From Lachnospiraceae bacterium NC2008 (GTDB lineage: Bacteria > Bacillota > Clostridia > Lachnospirales > Lachnospiraceae): a stretch of DNA of 64,000 nucleotides. The stretch lies in assembly GCA_000687675.1 (NCBI GenBank), contig JHWS01000006.1:62001-126000 (forward strand). Reading direction: 5' to 3'. Positions 31,734 to 40,237 of the stretch are shown here, piece by piece. The position numbers and the translations under genes were made by a program. Within the stretch, counting starts at the first letter, position 1; each line of letters opens with the position of its first letter. The notes under the pieces are model-generated. The model saw only the letters and a list, made by a program, of their open reading frames with translations. It had not been told where the DNA came from and did no database searches.

Positions 31734-32783
31734 ATGAGTAAGAAAATTAGGCAGCTTAACAATGAAGAACTGGCCATGTTCTGTGACCAGATGGCTATGG
31801 TACTTGACGCAGGTATCTCACCTATGGAAGGTATCATGGTTATGAATGAGGATACAGAAAATGAAGAAGGCAGAGAGATTCTTGAACTTATTCAGGAAAA
31901 ATGCGATGAGGGAAGCTCATTCCATAAGGCTCTTGCAACTAGTAGGGTATTTCCTAAGTATGCTCTTGATATGGTTGAGATTGGTGAGAAGTCAGGTAAG
32001 CTTGATGAAGTTATGCGTTCGCTGGCGTTTCACTATAGACGTGAAGAGAATATAGCAAAGGGTATTAAGAACGCAGTAACATATCCATTTATCATAATCG
32101 CTATGATGCTTGTTGTTATCCTTGTTCTTGTTATCAAGGTTCTTCCGATATTTAATAAGGTATTTACAGAACTTGGAAGTGAGATGACAGGCTTTTCTAG
32201 GGGGCTTCTTAATGTTGGAACTGCTCTTAGTAAGTATTCGGTTATATTCGTATGTATATTCCTTGTGCTTGTAGCATGTTTCCTTGTACTTACAAAGACT
32301 AAGGCAGGAAAGAAGCTTAAGGATAAGATGTTTAACAGTTTTATTGTTACAAGGATACTATCTGAAAAGATTGCTTCAGGAAGATTTGCTTCTGCTATGG
32401 CTATGACTATGAGTGCAGGTCTTGATATAGATGAAAGTCTTGATATGATAGCTGGACTTGTAGATAACAAGAAGATGCAGGATAAGATAGCCAAGTGTAA
32501 AGAGTATATGGCAGAAGGAAAGACTATATCTGATGCTCTTGGAAGAGCAGGTATATTCTCTAATACATATTCAAGGATGCTTATGGTTGGTTATAAAACA
32601 GGTGCCATGGACAAGGTTCTTGAGCGTATCGCCGATGGATATGAGCAGGAAGTTGATGAGAGAATATCCAATGCCATTGCTATCATAGAACCAACTCTTG
32701 TTATAGTTCTTTCAGTATTTATATGTTTGGTACTTATGTCAGTTATGCTTCCTCTTGTAGGTATCATGACAAGCATAGGATAA
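31734..32783 (+). CDS. GspF/PilC-type inner-membrane platform protein
   Basis: A 349-residue protein with two repeated T2SSF domains (about 10-125 and 215-335) and three to four membrane helices. The motifs LDAGISPMEG and MSAGLDIDESL mark the two halves. ATG 31734 follows GAAAGGAG. It is the first gene of a run of five genes ending with a PilT-type ATPase after a hairpin. It would be the membrane platform of a pseudopilus or pilus machine. Confidence 0.92.
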   Translation: MSKKIRQLNNEELAMFCDQMAMVLDAGISPMEGIMVMNEDTENEEGREILELIQEKCDEGSSFHKALATSRVFPKYALDMVEIGEKSGKLDEVMRSLAFHYRREENIAKGIKNAVTYPFIIIAMMLVVILVLVIKVLPIFNKVFTELGSEMTGFSRGLLNVGTALSKYSVIFVCIFLVLVACFLVLTKTKAGKKLKDKMFNSFIVTRILSEKIASGRFASAMAMTMSAGLDIDESLDMIAGLVDNKKMQDKIAKCKEYMAEGKTISDALGRAGIFSNTYSRMLMVGYKTGAMDKVLERIADGYEQEVDERISNAIAIIEPTLVIVLSVFICLVLMSVMLPLVGIMTSIG

Positions 32784-32799
32784 GAAAAAGGTTTACTTT

Positions 32800-33138
32800 A
32801 TGAACAGATTTGATAATGACCGTTCAAAAAAGAAAATAGTTTCTTCCACATTGTTTTCGATAATTATATTTGTGGTTGTTATAGTTGTCTTCCTTTGTGG
32901 AGTATCTATGTTATCTAACAGTTCTGCTCTTGATGACAGGACAGTACTTGAGGAAGCACTTAAGAAGGATATAGCCCACTGCTACGCAGTAGAGGGTACC
33001 TATCCGGAGTCAGTTGAATATATGGAAGAACACTATGGTCTTAGCTATGATAAAGAACATTACATCATAGATTATGAGATGATAGGTGCCAATATATACC
33101 CATCGTATATGATTGTTGAAATTAAGAAAGAAGACTAA
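32800..33138 (+). CDS. small single-TM protein of the pseudopilus operon
   Basis: A 112-residue protein with a basic N-terminus, one membrane helix (about 14-40) and a soluble domain of about 70 residues with a YAVEGTYPESVEYMEEHYG stretch reminiscent of pseudopilin C-terminal domains. There is no G-FxxxE prepilin peptidase site. AAAGG precedes the ATG. Position between the platform protein and other single-TM proteins suggests a structural role. Confidence 0.7.
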   Translation: MNRFDNDRSKKKIVSSTLFSIIIFVVVIVVFLCGVSMLSNSSALDDRTVLEEALKKDIAHCYAVEGTYPESVEYMEEHYGLSYDKEHYIIDYEMIGANIYPSYMIVEIKKED

Positions 33139-33152
33139 GAAAGGTAATAAAA

Positions 33153-33650
33153 GTGGATTTTGCAAAGAGACGCCGATTTGTGGTGGACTTCATATTCATA
33201 CTTGTACTGTTTGCAGTATTTATGATTGCTGCTCTTTTTGTGGTACTGTTTGGTACTAAGATTTATTCAGGTACTACAAGGGATATGGACAGAAACTATT
33301 CTAAGCGTACGGCGTACTATTATATAAATAATAAGCTTCAAAACTATAATGAGAAAGACGCTGTCTATGTTACTGATTATGATGGCAATGCTCTTATAGA
33401 GCTTACATCTAACATAGAAGGTACAGACTATATAACATATCTGTATATAGCTGATGGATATCTTAAGGAGATTACTGCTCCTGCAGATCTGGACTTTGAT
33501 TACAGTAACGGTGCAGATATTCTTCCAGCTACCGGTCTTGAAGTCTCATATGTAACAGATAGTCTTATGAATATTGTTGTTACTGATAAGGATGGACAGC
33601 AGGTGTCATTTTATCACAATATAGTAGGGGAGGCGTCAAGGCATGAATAA
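33153..33650 (+). CDS. DUF4860-like single-TM protein of the pseudopilus operon
   Basis: A 165-residue protein with N-terminal RRRF, one membrane helix (about 11-37) and a beta-rich exterior domain. Its pattern matches the DUF4860 type found next to pilus-like genes in Lachnospiraceae. The start is a GTG at 33153, with AAGG upstream. No prepilin peptidase site is recognisable. The gene overlaps the next by 8 nt, so translation is coupled. Confidence 0.7.
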   Translation: MDFAKRRRFVVDFIFILVLFAVFMIAALFVVLFGTKIYSGTTRDMDRNYSKRTAYYYINNKLQNYNEKDAVYVTDYDGNALIELTSNIEGTDYITYLYIADGYLKEITAPADLDFDYSNGADILPATGLEVSYVTDSLMNIVVTDKDGQQVSFYHNIVGEASRHE

Positions 33651-34074
33651 ACAGCAAAGAGCCAGAACCTCATTATTCCTTATGGAAATCATAATAACTA
33701 TAGGACTCTTCATGGTGTGCGGTGCTTTATGCATACAGTTCTTTGTCAATGCACATCTTACTGATGAGAAAAGTCAGGCTATAAGTAATAGTGCTATCAT
33801 ATGCGAAAGTGCTATTAATATAATTAGTTCATCAAGTGAACCAATAGAAACTCTTCAGAAGTGCTACGAAGCTGGAGTTATCGCTGATGCTAATACATTT
33901 GTGGTTAGTTACGATAAAGATTTTAATCCTGTAGAGGATAATGGTAAGTATATCCTTACAGTTAATGTTACAGAGGATGATGAAACTAAGGGATGTCTTA
34001 AGATATCTGCCAAGGTTACATCGGACAAAGAAGAGATATACAGTATCAATACAAAGAAAGCTAATAATTTTTAG
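33643..34074 (+). CDS. pseudopilin-like protein with non-canonical leader
   Basis: A 143-residue protein beginning MNKQQRARTSLFLMEIIITI. If processing occurs after serine 10, glutamate falls at position +5 as in type IV pilins, but the usual glycine at -1 is replaced. A hydrophobic helix and a small soluble domain follow. A GGGGAGG ribosome site lies in the end of the preceding gene. It is the best pseudopilin candidate in the operon. Confidence 0.72.
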   Translation: MNKQQRARTSLFLMEIIITIGLFMVCGALCIQFFVNAHLTDEKSQAISNSAIICESAINIISSSSEPIETLQKCYEAGVIADANTFVVSYDKDFNPVEDNGKYILTVNVTEDDETKGCLKISAKVTSDKEEIYSINTKKANNF

Positions 34075-34076
34075 AT

Positions 34077-34613
34077 ATGAAATTTAAGACAAATAATGAA
34101 AAAGAGAATATAGCAGAGAAGAAAGAGGGAGGCTTCAGTGTAGGTACCTCTCTTATTCTGGTTACTTTTGTACTGCTGGCACTTGTAACATTTGCCACTA
34201 TTTCTTATGTACAGGCAAGATCTGATTACAGGCTGACTGTAGAAGCAACAGACAGATCTCAGCTTTACTATGAGGCTAATACCAAGGCTCAGGAGAGAGC
34301 AGCTACGATTAATGATATTCTTCTTAATGTTAATGTTCATACTCTTACAATGGACAGATATATTGATATATACGAATACTACGATATGGTAAGAGATAAT
34401 CTTGATGGTCAGGATGACCTTACTATTACTGAGAATGCTAAAGGATTATATATCTCTTACAAGACACCTATAGATGATAACAGCTATATCTTATCAAAAC
34501 TTAGAGTACTTTCATTTGAGGGTGAAGGTGTATCAGAGATTGTATGCTGGAAGAAAGTTACAGAAGGCGGCGAAGAGCCAGAGGAAGAACCACTTCATCT
34601 TTTAATCCAATAG
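34077..34613 (+). CDS. single-TM pseudopilin-like protein
   Basis: A 178-residue protein: a charged N-terminus, then EGGFSVGTSLILV, where G-F resembles a prepilin cleavage site but position +5 is threonine instead of glutamate. A single helix and a soluble domain with an acidic, Pro-containing tail follow. It starts 2 nt after the preceding stop without its own ribosome site, so it depends on coupled translation. A terminator hairpin follows. Confidence 0.68.
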   Translation: MKFKTNNEKENIAEKKEGGFSVGTSLILVTFVLLALVTFATISYVQARSDYRLTVEATDRSQLYYEANTKAQERAATINDILLNVNVHTLTMDRYIDIYEYYDMVRDNLDGQDDLTITENAKGLYISYKTPIDDNSYILSKLRVLSFEGEGVSEIVCWKKVTEGGEEPEEEPLHLLIQ

Positions 34614-34626
34614 TATACGATATTTA

Positions 34627-34660
34627 ATACCCCTAGTTGTTAGGGGTATATTATATTTTT
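34627..34660 (+). terminator. intrinsic terminator inside the pilus-like cluster
   Basis: ATACCCCTA-GTTGT-TAGGGGTAT (34627-34649), then a T-rich tail. It lies before the PilT gene, so the ATPase may be made at lower levels or from its own promoter. Confidence 0.75.
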
Positions 34661-34689
34661 AAAAAGTATAAATACCTTGGGAGGCAATT

Positions 34690-35757
34690 ATGGAATTCAA
34701 AGAGACATTAGCGAAGATTACAGCTGAAGGAGCATCGGATATATTTATCGTAGCCGGTCGTCCTCTTTCATATAAATTACATGGTCAGATAGTTGATGAG
34801 GGAGAAAGACTTCTTCCTGATGATACACAAAGATTAGTTAACGAGATATATCTTCTTGCACGTAACCGTGAGCTTGCAAGACTTATGGAAGATGGTGATG
34901 ATGACTTCTCATTTGCACTTCCAGGTGTTGCCAGATTCCGTATCAATGCATTTAAGCAGAGAGGTTCTCTTTCTGCAGTAATCAGAGTTATCAAGTTCAG
35001 TATACCTAAGCCGGAAGACCTGGGTATTCCTGAAACTATTATTAATTTTGCAGATAAGAAGAAGGGATTTGTTCTTATTACAGGACCTGCAGGTAGTGGT
35101 AAGTCTACTACTCTTGCCTGTATGATAGACCACATCAACAACACAAGACCAGGTCATATCATCACTCTTGAGGATCCTATCGAATACCTTCATCAGCACA
35201 AGCAGTGTATAGTCAGCCAGAGAGAGATTATTACAGACTCTGACTCTTATCTTACAGCTCTTAGAGCATCTCTTCGTCAGAGCCCGGATGTTATCCTTCT
35301 TGGTGAGATGAGAGATTACGAGACTATGAACGTTGCCATGACTGCAGCAGAGACAGGACACCTTGTTCTTTCTACACTTCATACTATCGGAGCTAGCAAC
35401 ACTATCGACCGTATCATAGATGCATTTCCACCTAGCCAGCAGCACCAGATAGCTACTCAGCTTTCTATGGTTCTTCAGGCAGTTGTATCACAGCAGCTTG
35501 TACCTACTGTTGATGGTAGCATCGTTCCGGCATTTGAAGTTATGACACTAACTCCAGCTATCCGTAATATGATTCGTGAATCCAAGATTCACCAGATAGA
35601 CGGTATGATAGCTTCATCAGCTGAAAACAACATGATTGCTATGGATACCAGCCTTATGAATCTCTTAAAGGCCGGCAGAATCACACCAAAGACAGCACTT
35701 TCATTCGCAACAAATCCAGAGCTTATGGAGAAGAAGATTAACTTACTGGGAAGATAA
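34690..35757 (+). CDS. pilT: PilT-type secretion/retraction ATPase
   Basis: A 355-residue hexameric-type ATPase. Walker A GPAGSGKS (132-139), Walker B region DVILLGEMRD, the histidine box HLVLSTLHT and the C-terminal AIRNMIRESKIHQI are all intact and specific for PilT rather than PilB/GspE. It lacks the N-terminal domain and tetracysteine motif of PilB. GGGAGG precedes the ATG. No PilB is encoded in the visible cluster, so the motor either retracts pili built elsewhere or drives this small system alone. Confidence 0.93.
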   Translation: MEFKETLAKITAEGASDIFIVAGRPLSYKLHGQIVDEGERLLPDDTQRLVNEIYLLARNRELARLMEDGDDDFSFALPGVARFRINAFKQRGSLSAVIRVIKFSIPKPEDLGIPETIINFADKKKGFVLITGPAGSGKSTTLACMIDHINNTRPGHIITLEDPIEYLHQHKQCIVSQREIITDSDSYLTALRASLRQSPDVILLGEMRDYETMNVAMTAAETGHLVLSTLHTIGASNTIDRIIDAFPPSQQHQIATQLSMVLQAVVSQQLVPTVDGSIVPAFEVMTLTPAIRNMIRESKIHQIDGMIASSAENNMIAMDTSLMNLLKAGRITPKTALSFATNPELMEKKINLLGR

Positions 35758-35934
35758 AGAATAGGCGTATTTGACGATATTAGACGATTGATAAGCGGCC
35801 GCTCTGTCTTGCAGGATAATGGGCGGCTAAAATTATGTAAACCAGCATAAACAATGATTTTTTTGTAATAATCAAGTGTTGATTAAATAAATGTTATCGC
35901 ATATTATAATAGTAGTAACTAGGGTTGGGGGATT

Positions 35935-35970
35935 ATGGTGATTTTCCGATTTTTAGTGTGCGATGATTAA
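35935..35970 (+). CDS. 11-codon upstream ORF overlapping the sortase start
   Basis: ATG 35935 lies behind GGGGGATT, a better ribosome site than the sortase gene has. The peptide MVIFRFLVCDD ends at 35970, eight bases inside the sortase gene. Translation coupling by re-initiation is likely. It probably has no function as a peptide. Confidence 0.4.
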   Translation: MVIFRFLVCDD

Positions 35971-36877
35971 ATTTTTTAAAAAGTATCCTAAGATGATACT
36001 CTTTCTGAGTCTTATGATTCTCATGGGAGCAAGTTATGGGATTTACCTTCACTGGTATAACCATAAAAATGAGGAGAATCAGAAGTTATATGACGATCTT
36101 AGTCAGGAGGCTTGGACAAGTATCTCTGATGATAAAGCTACCTCTGGTAGCAAACAATTAAATAACGGTTCTACAGATTCGACAACTAGTGAGAATAATG
36201 CGAACGAGGACAATCAAATTGATGAGTTCCTCAATGGGTGCGGGGATAAAGCATTTTACGAAAAATATGTAATCAGTAAACCAGACCTTGAACAATACCG
36301 TAACATTAATTGCGACGTTGTTGGATATCTTTCTATTCCAGAAACTATTATTTCATATCCAATACTGCAAGACACCGAAGATAATGACTATTATCTTCAC
36401 CACAACATCGATGGATCCAAGGGGTATCCAGGTTGTATTTACATTGAGAATTACAATCATAAGGATTTTGAAGATTCAGCGACGGTTATCTACGGCCATA
36501 ACATGAAGAATGACACCATGTTTGGAACCTTAGATGAATACCGAGAACCAGAATACAGAGAAAAACATAAATATATCTTTATATATACAGATAACTATAT
36601 AAAGATATACGAGGTCGTGGCATGCAGCGTATATAGCTCGGACCACCTGTTATCACACGACTTTGAGATGGATGAGAATGATCATTGGTCATTTAACGCG
36701 TTAAGCGAGGATGATCAGGTTCAGATATATGAAAAACTTAAGGCTTTCAAGGCTAATAATTCTTACTTTGATGGGGAAGGTCTTACCCGGGATGATAAGT
36801 GCATAGCACTGGCTACCTGCAGCGGAGAGAACAGGTATGTAGTCCTAGGAAAATTAATCTACAACATTAAGTTGTAG
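35963..36877 (+). CDS. class B sortase
   Basis: A 304-residue protein with a basic N-terminus, one membrane helix (about 10-28), a Ser/Thr/Asn linker (about 50-85) and a sortase domain. The catalytic residues are visible as histidine in VIYGHNM, cysteine in LATCSG and arginine in NRYVVLG. Helices preceding the core and the length fit class B. It joins sorting-signal proteins to the cell wall. The gene just downstream encodes a likely substrate ending with APRTGE, a membrane helix and a charged tail. Confidence 0.92.
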   Translation: MIKFFKKYPKMILFLSLMILMGASYGIYLHWYNHKNEENQKLYDDLSQEAWTSISDDKATSGSKQLNNGSTDSTTSENNANEDNQIDEFLNGCGDKAFYEKYVISKPDLEQYRNINCDVVGYLSIPETIISYPILQDTEDNDYYLHHNIDGSKGYPGCIYIENYNHKDFEDSATVIYGHNMKNDTMFGTLDEYREPEYREKHKYIFIYTDNYIKIYEVVACSVYSSDHLLSHDFEMDENDHWSFNALSEDDQVQIYEKLKAFKANNSYFDGEGLTRDDKCIALATCSGENRYVVLGKLIYNIKL

Positions 36878-36920
36878 TGGGGGAAATGAGAGATTAATAA
36901 TATATTGAAAGGAGATTGTA

Positions 36921-38948
36921 ATGAAAGGGTTAAAACTTAGCAGGAAGACAAGAAGCCTTCTTGCGGGCTTTATGGGTGCTGTTCTATTTATTGGATCTAT
37001 GAATCTAGGGGCAGCAGCTGAGGAAGGCAATGATGTAAAGCAGGATATCCCTGACTTTGTTTATGCTTCAGAAACAGATCTTGGTTCTGCAGGAGGTTTT
37101 GCTGTATTTGCCAATGATTATTCTAATATGAACCATATGGAAGGTACTATCGCAGCAAAGAACTTTACTCTTTGTAATCATGCTTTTGGTGTAACAGACA
37201 GAGTTTATGATGATGCTGTACATGGTTCATATTATTATTATTTTGAAAACATTAATGCTGGACAAAATGGTCAATTTAAGCAGTTTGAAAAGAAAGATAT
37301 GGCTAAGAAAAATCCATATCCAGTTGTTTTCCCTGATAATGTTGAGATTAAAAGTGATGACAATGCACAGACTTACCATATTGTAATCGATGATACGATA
37401 ATGGCTTCTGAGGTTGTTAATCATATAGTAGAAATATCTGACAAGATTTACCATGTCAGAGACCTTAAAGATAGTCAGAAGATAGATTTTGATAAAGCGT
37501 TTGCTAGTCTTAAATCATATTCTAATCATATGAAGTCTGCACTTACAGATGTAACAAAGATAGTAGACCAGAATGATAGAAAAGTTATTATATGCCAGGA
37601 AGGCAACAATGTTGTTAATGTTTCATATTCTGACTTAAGAAGCTATAAGTGGAATGTTGAAGCTGCTGAAAGAGTTAATCCTGATAACTATTCATTAGTA
37701 ATCAACGTAACTGATATTCCAGCAACAACATGTGATTTGAACGGCGACGGTAATCCTGAGTTTAGAATCGATGGAGAAAGAGAAGGAGGCGGTGGAGTAT
37801 TCCCTAAGGCTGAGAAAGTTCTCTTTAACTTCGGAGATTACAACGGACAGATTATTCTTGGTGGTTCTATGAACGCAGGAGTAATTCTTGCTCCAGATGC
37901 TTATGTAGAAGTTAAGGCTACACACAATGGTAACGTGATTTCTAATAAAGTTGTTAACGATGGATGCGAGATTCACCAGTGTGGTTTTGACCAGAAGCCA
38001 ACAGGTGTTCCAACAGCAAATAATTCGGAAGAGACAAAAGAATCTGAAAGTCAAAATAAGGCAGATCAGAACACAGAAAACAATACAAACCAAGATACAG
38101 ATTCTGAAAGTCAAAATAAGGCAGATCAGAACACAGAAAACAATACAAACCAAAATACAAAATCTGAAAGCCAGAATAAGGCAGATCAGAACACAGAGAC
38201 TAATACAAACCAAGAAACAAAATCTGAGAGCCAGAATAAATCAGATCAGAAGACAGATAACGACAAAAAGCAAAATACTGATTCTGAAAACCAGAGCAAG
38301 GTAGGCCAGGATACAGACAATCAGAGAGATACAAATAATGATTCTGAAAATCAGAATGAGGCAACAACAACTACAACTCAGGAGCCAGGTAATACAGTGT
38401 CAGGACCAAGTGCTTCACAGGAGCCAACTACTGTATCAGGACCTAATGCTTCACCAAGCACAGATCCAACAGAATCACCTAGTCCTTCTGCAGATGCAAG
38501 CGTGCCACCAACGGCTGATCCAACACAGAGTGCATCACCTGCACAGTCAGCAAGTGCTTCGCCTGCTACAAATAACAATAATAGCTCAAAACAGGGTACA
38601 AGCAGAGCTACAGTAACTAATCCAGATACCAATACAACAACTGTAGTTCCTGTGTCATACACATATGAAAGATCATCAGAGAATTCTAAAGAGGTAACTA
38701 TTACTATCACAAGTATTCCTGATGAATATGTACCTACAAGCAATACTATAACTGTAAATATTGATGAGCCAACTACTATTCCTGGAACACCTGTAATTAT
38801 TACTATCGAAGAGGAAGATGTACCTCTTGCAGGGGCACCAAGAACAGGTGAGAATAACATTCCATTTATGATTTTTGGTTCAGCATTTACTATGGTAGTA
38901 GTAGCCGGTATAACATATTTCTTCTCTAAGAAAAGCGAAGAAGAATAA
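36921..38948 (+). CDS. sortase-anchored surface protein with choice-of-anchor A-like domain
   Basis: A 675-residue protein. Signal peptide (about 1-33), a beta-rich domain (about 45-355) with FAVFANDYSN near its start and GQIILGGSMNAGVILAPDA near its end, as in choice-of-anchor A domains; then Asn/Gln-rich 20-residue repeats (about 374-475), a Pro/Ser/Thr-rich stalk (about 485-560), a short domain, the motif EEDVPLAGAP joined to APRTGE (near 639), a membrane helix and a tail KKSEEE. APRTGE is a plausible sorting signal for the sortase 44 nt upstream. The stalk is a natural target for the PMT-like enzyme encoded downstream. Confidence 0.85.
   Translation: MKGLKLSRKTRSLLAGFMGAVLFIGSMNLGAAAEEGNDVKQDIPDFVYASETDLGSAGGFAVFANDYSNMNHMEGTIAAKNFTLCNHAFGVTDRVYDDAVHGSYYYYFENINAGQNGQFKQFEKKDMAKKNPYPVVFPDNVEIKSDDNAQTYHIVIDDTIMASEVVNHIVEISDKIYHVRDLKDSQKIDFDKAFASLKSYSNHMKSALTDVTKIVDQNDRKVIICQEGNNVVNVSYSDLRSYKWNVEAAERVNPDNYSLVINVTDIPATTCDLNGDGNPEFRIDGEREGGGGVFPKAEKVLFNFGDYNGQIILGGSMNAGVILAPDAYVEVKATHNGNVISNKVVNDGCEIHQCGFDQKPTGVPTANNSEETKESESQNKADQNTENNTNQDTDSESQNKADQNTENNTNQNTKSESQNKADQNTETNTNQETKSESQNKSDQKTDNDKKQNTDSENQSKVGQDTDNQRDTNNDSENQNEATTTTTQEPGNTVSGPSASQEPTTVSGPNASPSTDPTESPSPSADASVPPTADPTQSASPAQSASASPATNNNNSSKQGTSRATVTNPDTNTTTVVPVSYTYERSSENSKEVTITITSIPDEYVPTSNTITVNIDEPTTIPGTPVIITIEEEDVPLAGAPRTGENNIPFMIFGSAFTMVVVAGITYFFSKKSEEE
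38041..38340 (+). repeat. 60-bp tandem coding repeats
   Basis: Five consecutive units of exactly 60 bp encode 20-residue blocks beginning SESQNK or SENQ. Units 1-3 are almost identical and units 4-5 have diverged. The count may vary between strains by slippage or recombination and would change the length of the surface stalk. Confidence 0.92.
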
Positions 38949-38971
38949 GATAAGAAGAGAATAAGATTTAG

Positions 38972-39003
38972 CAGCCACAAGTGATGAACTTGTGGCTGTT
39001 TTA
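38972..39003 (+). terminator. intrinsic terminator of the sortase operon
   Basis: CAGCCACAAG (38972-38981) pairs with CTTGTGGCTG (38989-38998) and TTTTA follows. Confidence 0.88.
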
Positions 39004-39019
39004 TTGTAAAATATTATTT

Positions 39020-40237
39020 ATGAACGAAAGAGTATTTGACAGGGTTATAAATAAAAATATTCGAATAGCTGGGGTAAATTTCAAAATCGTAGATTTATTA
39101 TTTATCATATGCCTTATGGCATTTGGCTGGATTATACGAATTGATTTATTTCCTATTTCTTCAGCTGATTATGAAGGATTTCTTCGCCCTTGGATGGATG
39201 AAATAAGAGCAGGGGGCGGATTCCCTTCTCTGGCTAAAGAGATATCTAATTATAATTCTCCATATATGTATCTTATGTGTCTTGTATCTGTAATTACAGA
39301 TGATTCTTTTACAGGATTAAAACTCGTATCTTATATATTTGATTTTATAGCTTCTATAGGTGGTCTTCTTGTTATATTGACCCTCACTAAGAATGTCCGC
39401 AAGGCTATTATCACTATGGGGGTTATACTTCTTTCGCCAGCAGTTTTAATTAACAGCGGTTACTGGGTTCAGTGTGACATAATCTATTCCTGCTTTATAA
39501 TCTATGCTTTATATTTCTTAGCAAGAGATAAGGGTAGAGCCTGCCTTATATGTACAGGTATAGCTATATCATTCAAACTTCAGGGAGCATTCTTCTTACC
39601 ATTCTTAGTTATTATGTGGCTTAAGAATGAATCAGTGAAATTCAGATATTTCATATGGATACCAATTGTTTATTTCCTTATGGAAGTTCCTGCCTGGCTC
39701 TGCGGAAGACCACTAATGGACCTTCTTCGTATTTATTTTGATCAGGCAGATTTTTATCCATGGGGTTCTCTAAACTATCCAAACCTATACTATTTAATAG
39801 ATGAAACTATGGATGGATGGCATCATATTGATGAGTTCGGAAGTGCAGGTATGATGCTTACTATAGCCCTGCTTGGACTTCTTGCTTACTATATGTACAC
39901 AAAGAAGTTTAAGATGATTAATGAGATAAAAATTATGACAGCCTTACTTACTGTCCATATTGTGGTTTATACGCTTCCTCATATGCATGACAGATATGGC
40001 TTCTTACTTGATATAATAGCTATCTTTTTGGCAGTATATAATCCAAAAAGAATATGGCTAGCATGTTCATATATGCTTATATCTATTCTGTCTGCTATGC
40101 CATATCTTACAGGACAGCAGGTTATAAAGTTAAAATATGTAGCTATATTTAGCGGGGCTATTTTGGTATACATCGGCTATAACTTATATAAACTAATTGC
40201 GGATACCAGCCTTGAAACAATAGAAAATGAGCAATAA
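39020..40237 (+). CDS. GT-C fold membrane glycosyltransferase
   Basis: A 405-residue protein with about ten membrane helices. An acidic motif in the first extracellular loop (SSADYEG) fits lipid-phosphate-sugar-dependent GT-C enzymes, and HMHDRYGF recalls the MHDRY-type motif in this class of mannosyl- or galactosyltransferases. ATG 39020 is chosen because the in-frame codons from 38981 lie within the terminator stem; no strong ribosome site is present. The gene overlaps the PMT-like gene by 11 nt, so the two enzymes probably act together. Confidence 0.75.
   Translation: MNERVFDRVINKNIRIAGVNFKIVDLLFIICLMAFGWIIRIDLFPISSADYEGFLRPWMDEIRAGGGFPSLAKEISNYNSPYMYLMCLVSVITDDSFTGLKLVSYIFDFIASIGGLLVILTLTKNVRKAIITMGVILLSPAVLINSGYWVQCDIIYSCFIIYALYFLARDKGRACLICTGIAISFKLQGAFFLPFLVIMWLKNESVKFRYFIWIPIVYFLMEVPAWLCGRPLMDLLRIYFDQADFYPWGSLNYPNLYYLIDETMDGWHHIDEFGSAGMMLTIALLGLLAYYMYTKKFKMINEIKIMTALLTVHIVVYTLPHMHDRYGFLLDIIAIFLAVYNPKRIWLACSYMLISILSAMPYLTGQQVIKLKYVAIFSGAILVYIGYNLYKLIADTSLETIENEQ

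Noticed and set aside
37951-38304. Alternative-frame ORF across the repeat region
   Set aside because: It is a by-product of the in-frame repeats and has no ribosome site or protein-like composition.
38041-38340. 60-bp periodic repeats as a CRISPR array
   Set aside because: The repeats are contiguous with no spacers and keep one reading frame of a surface protein.
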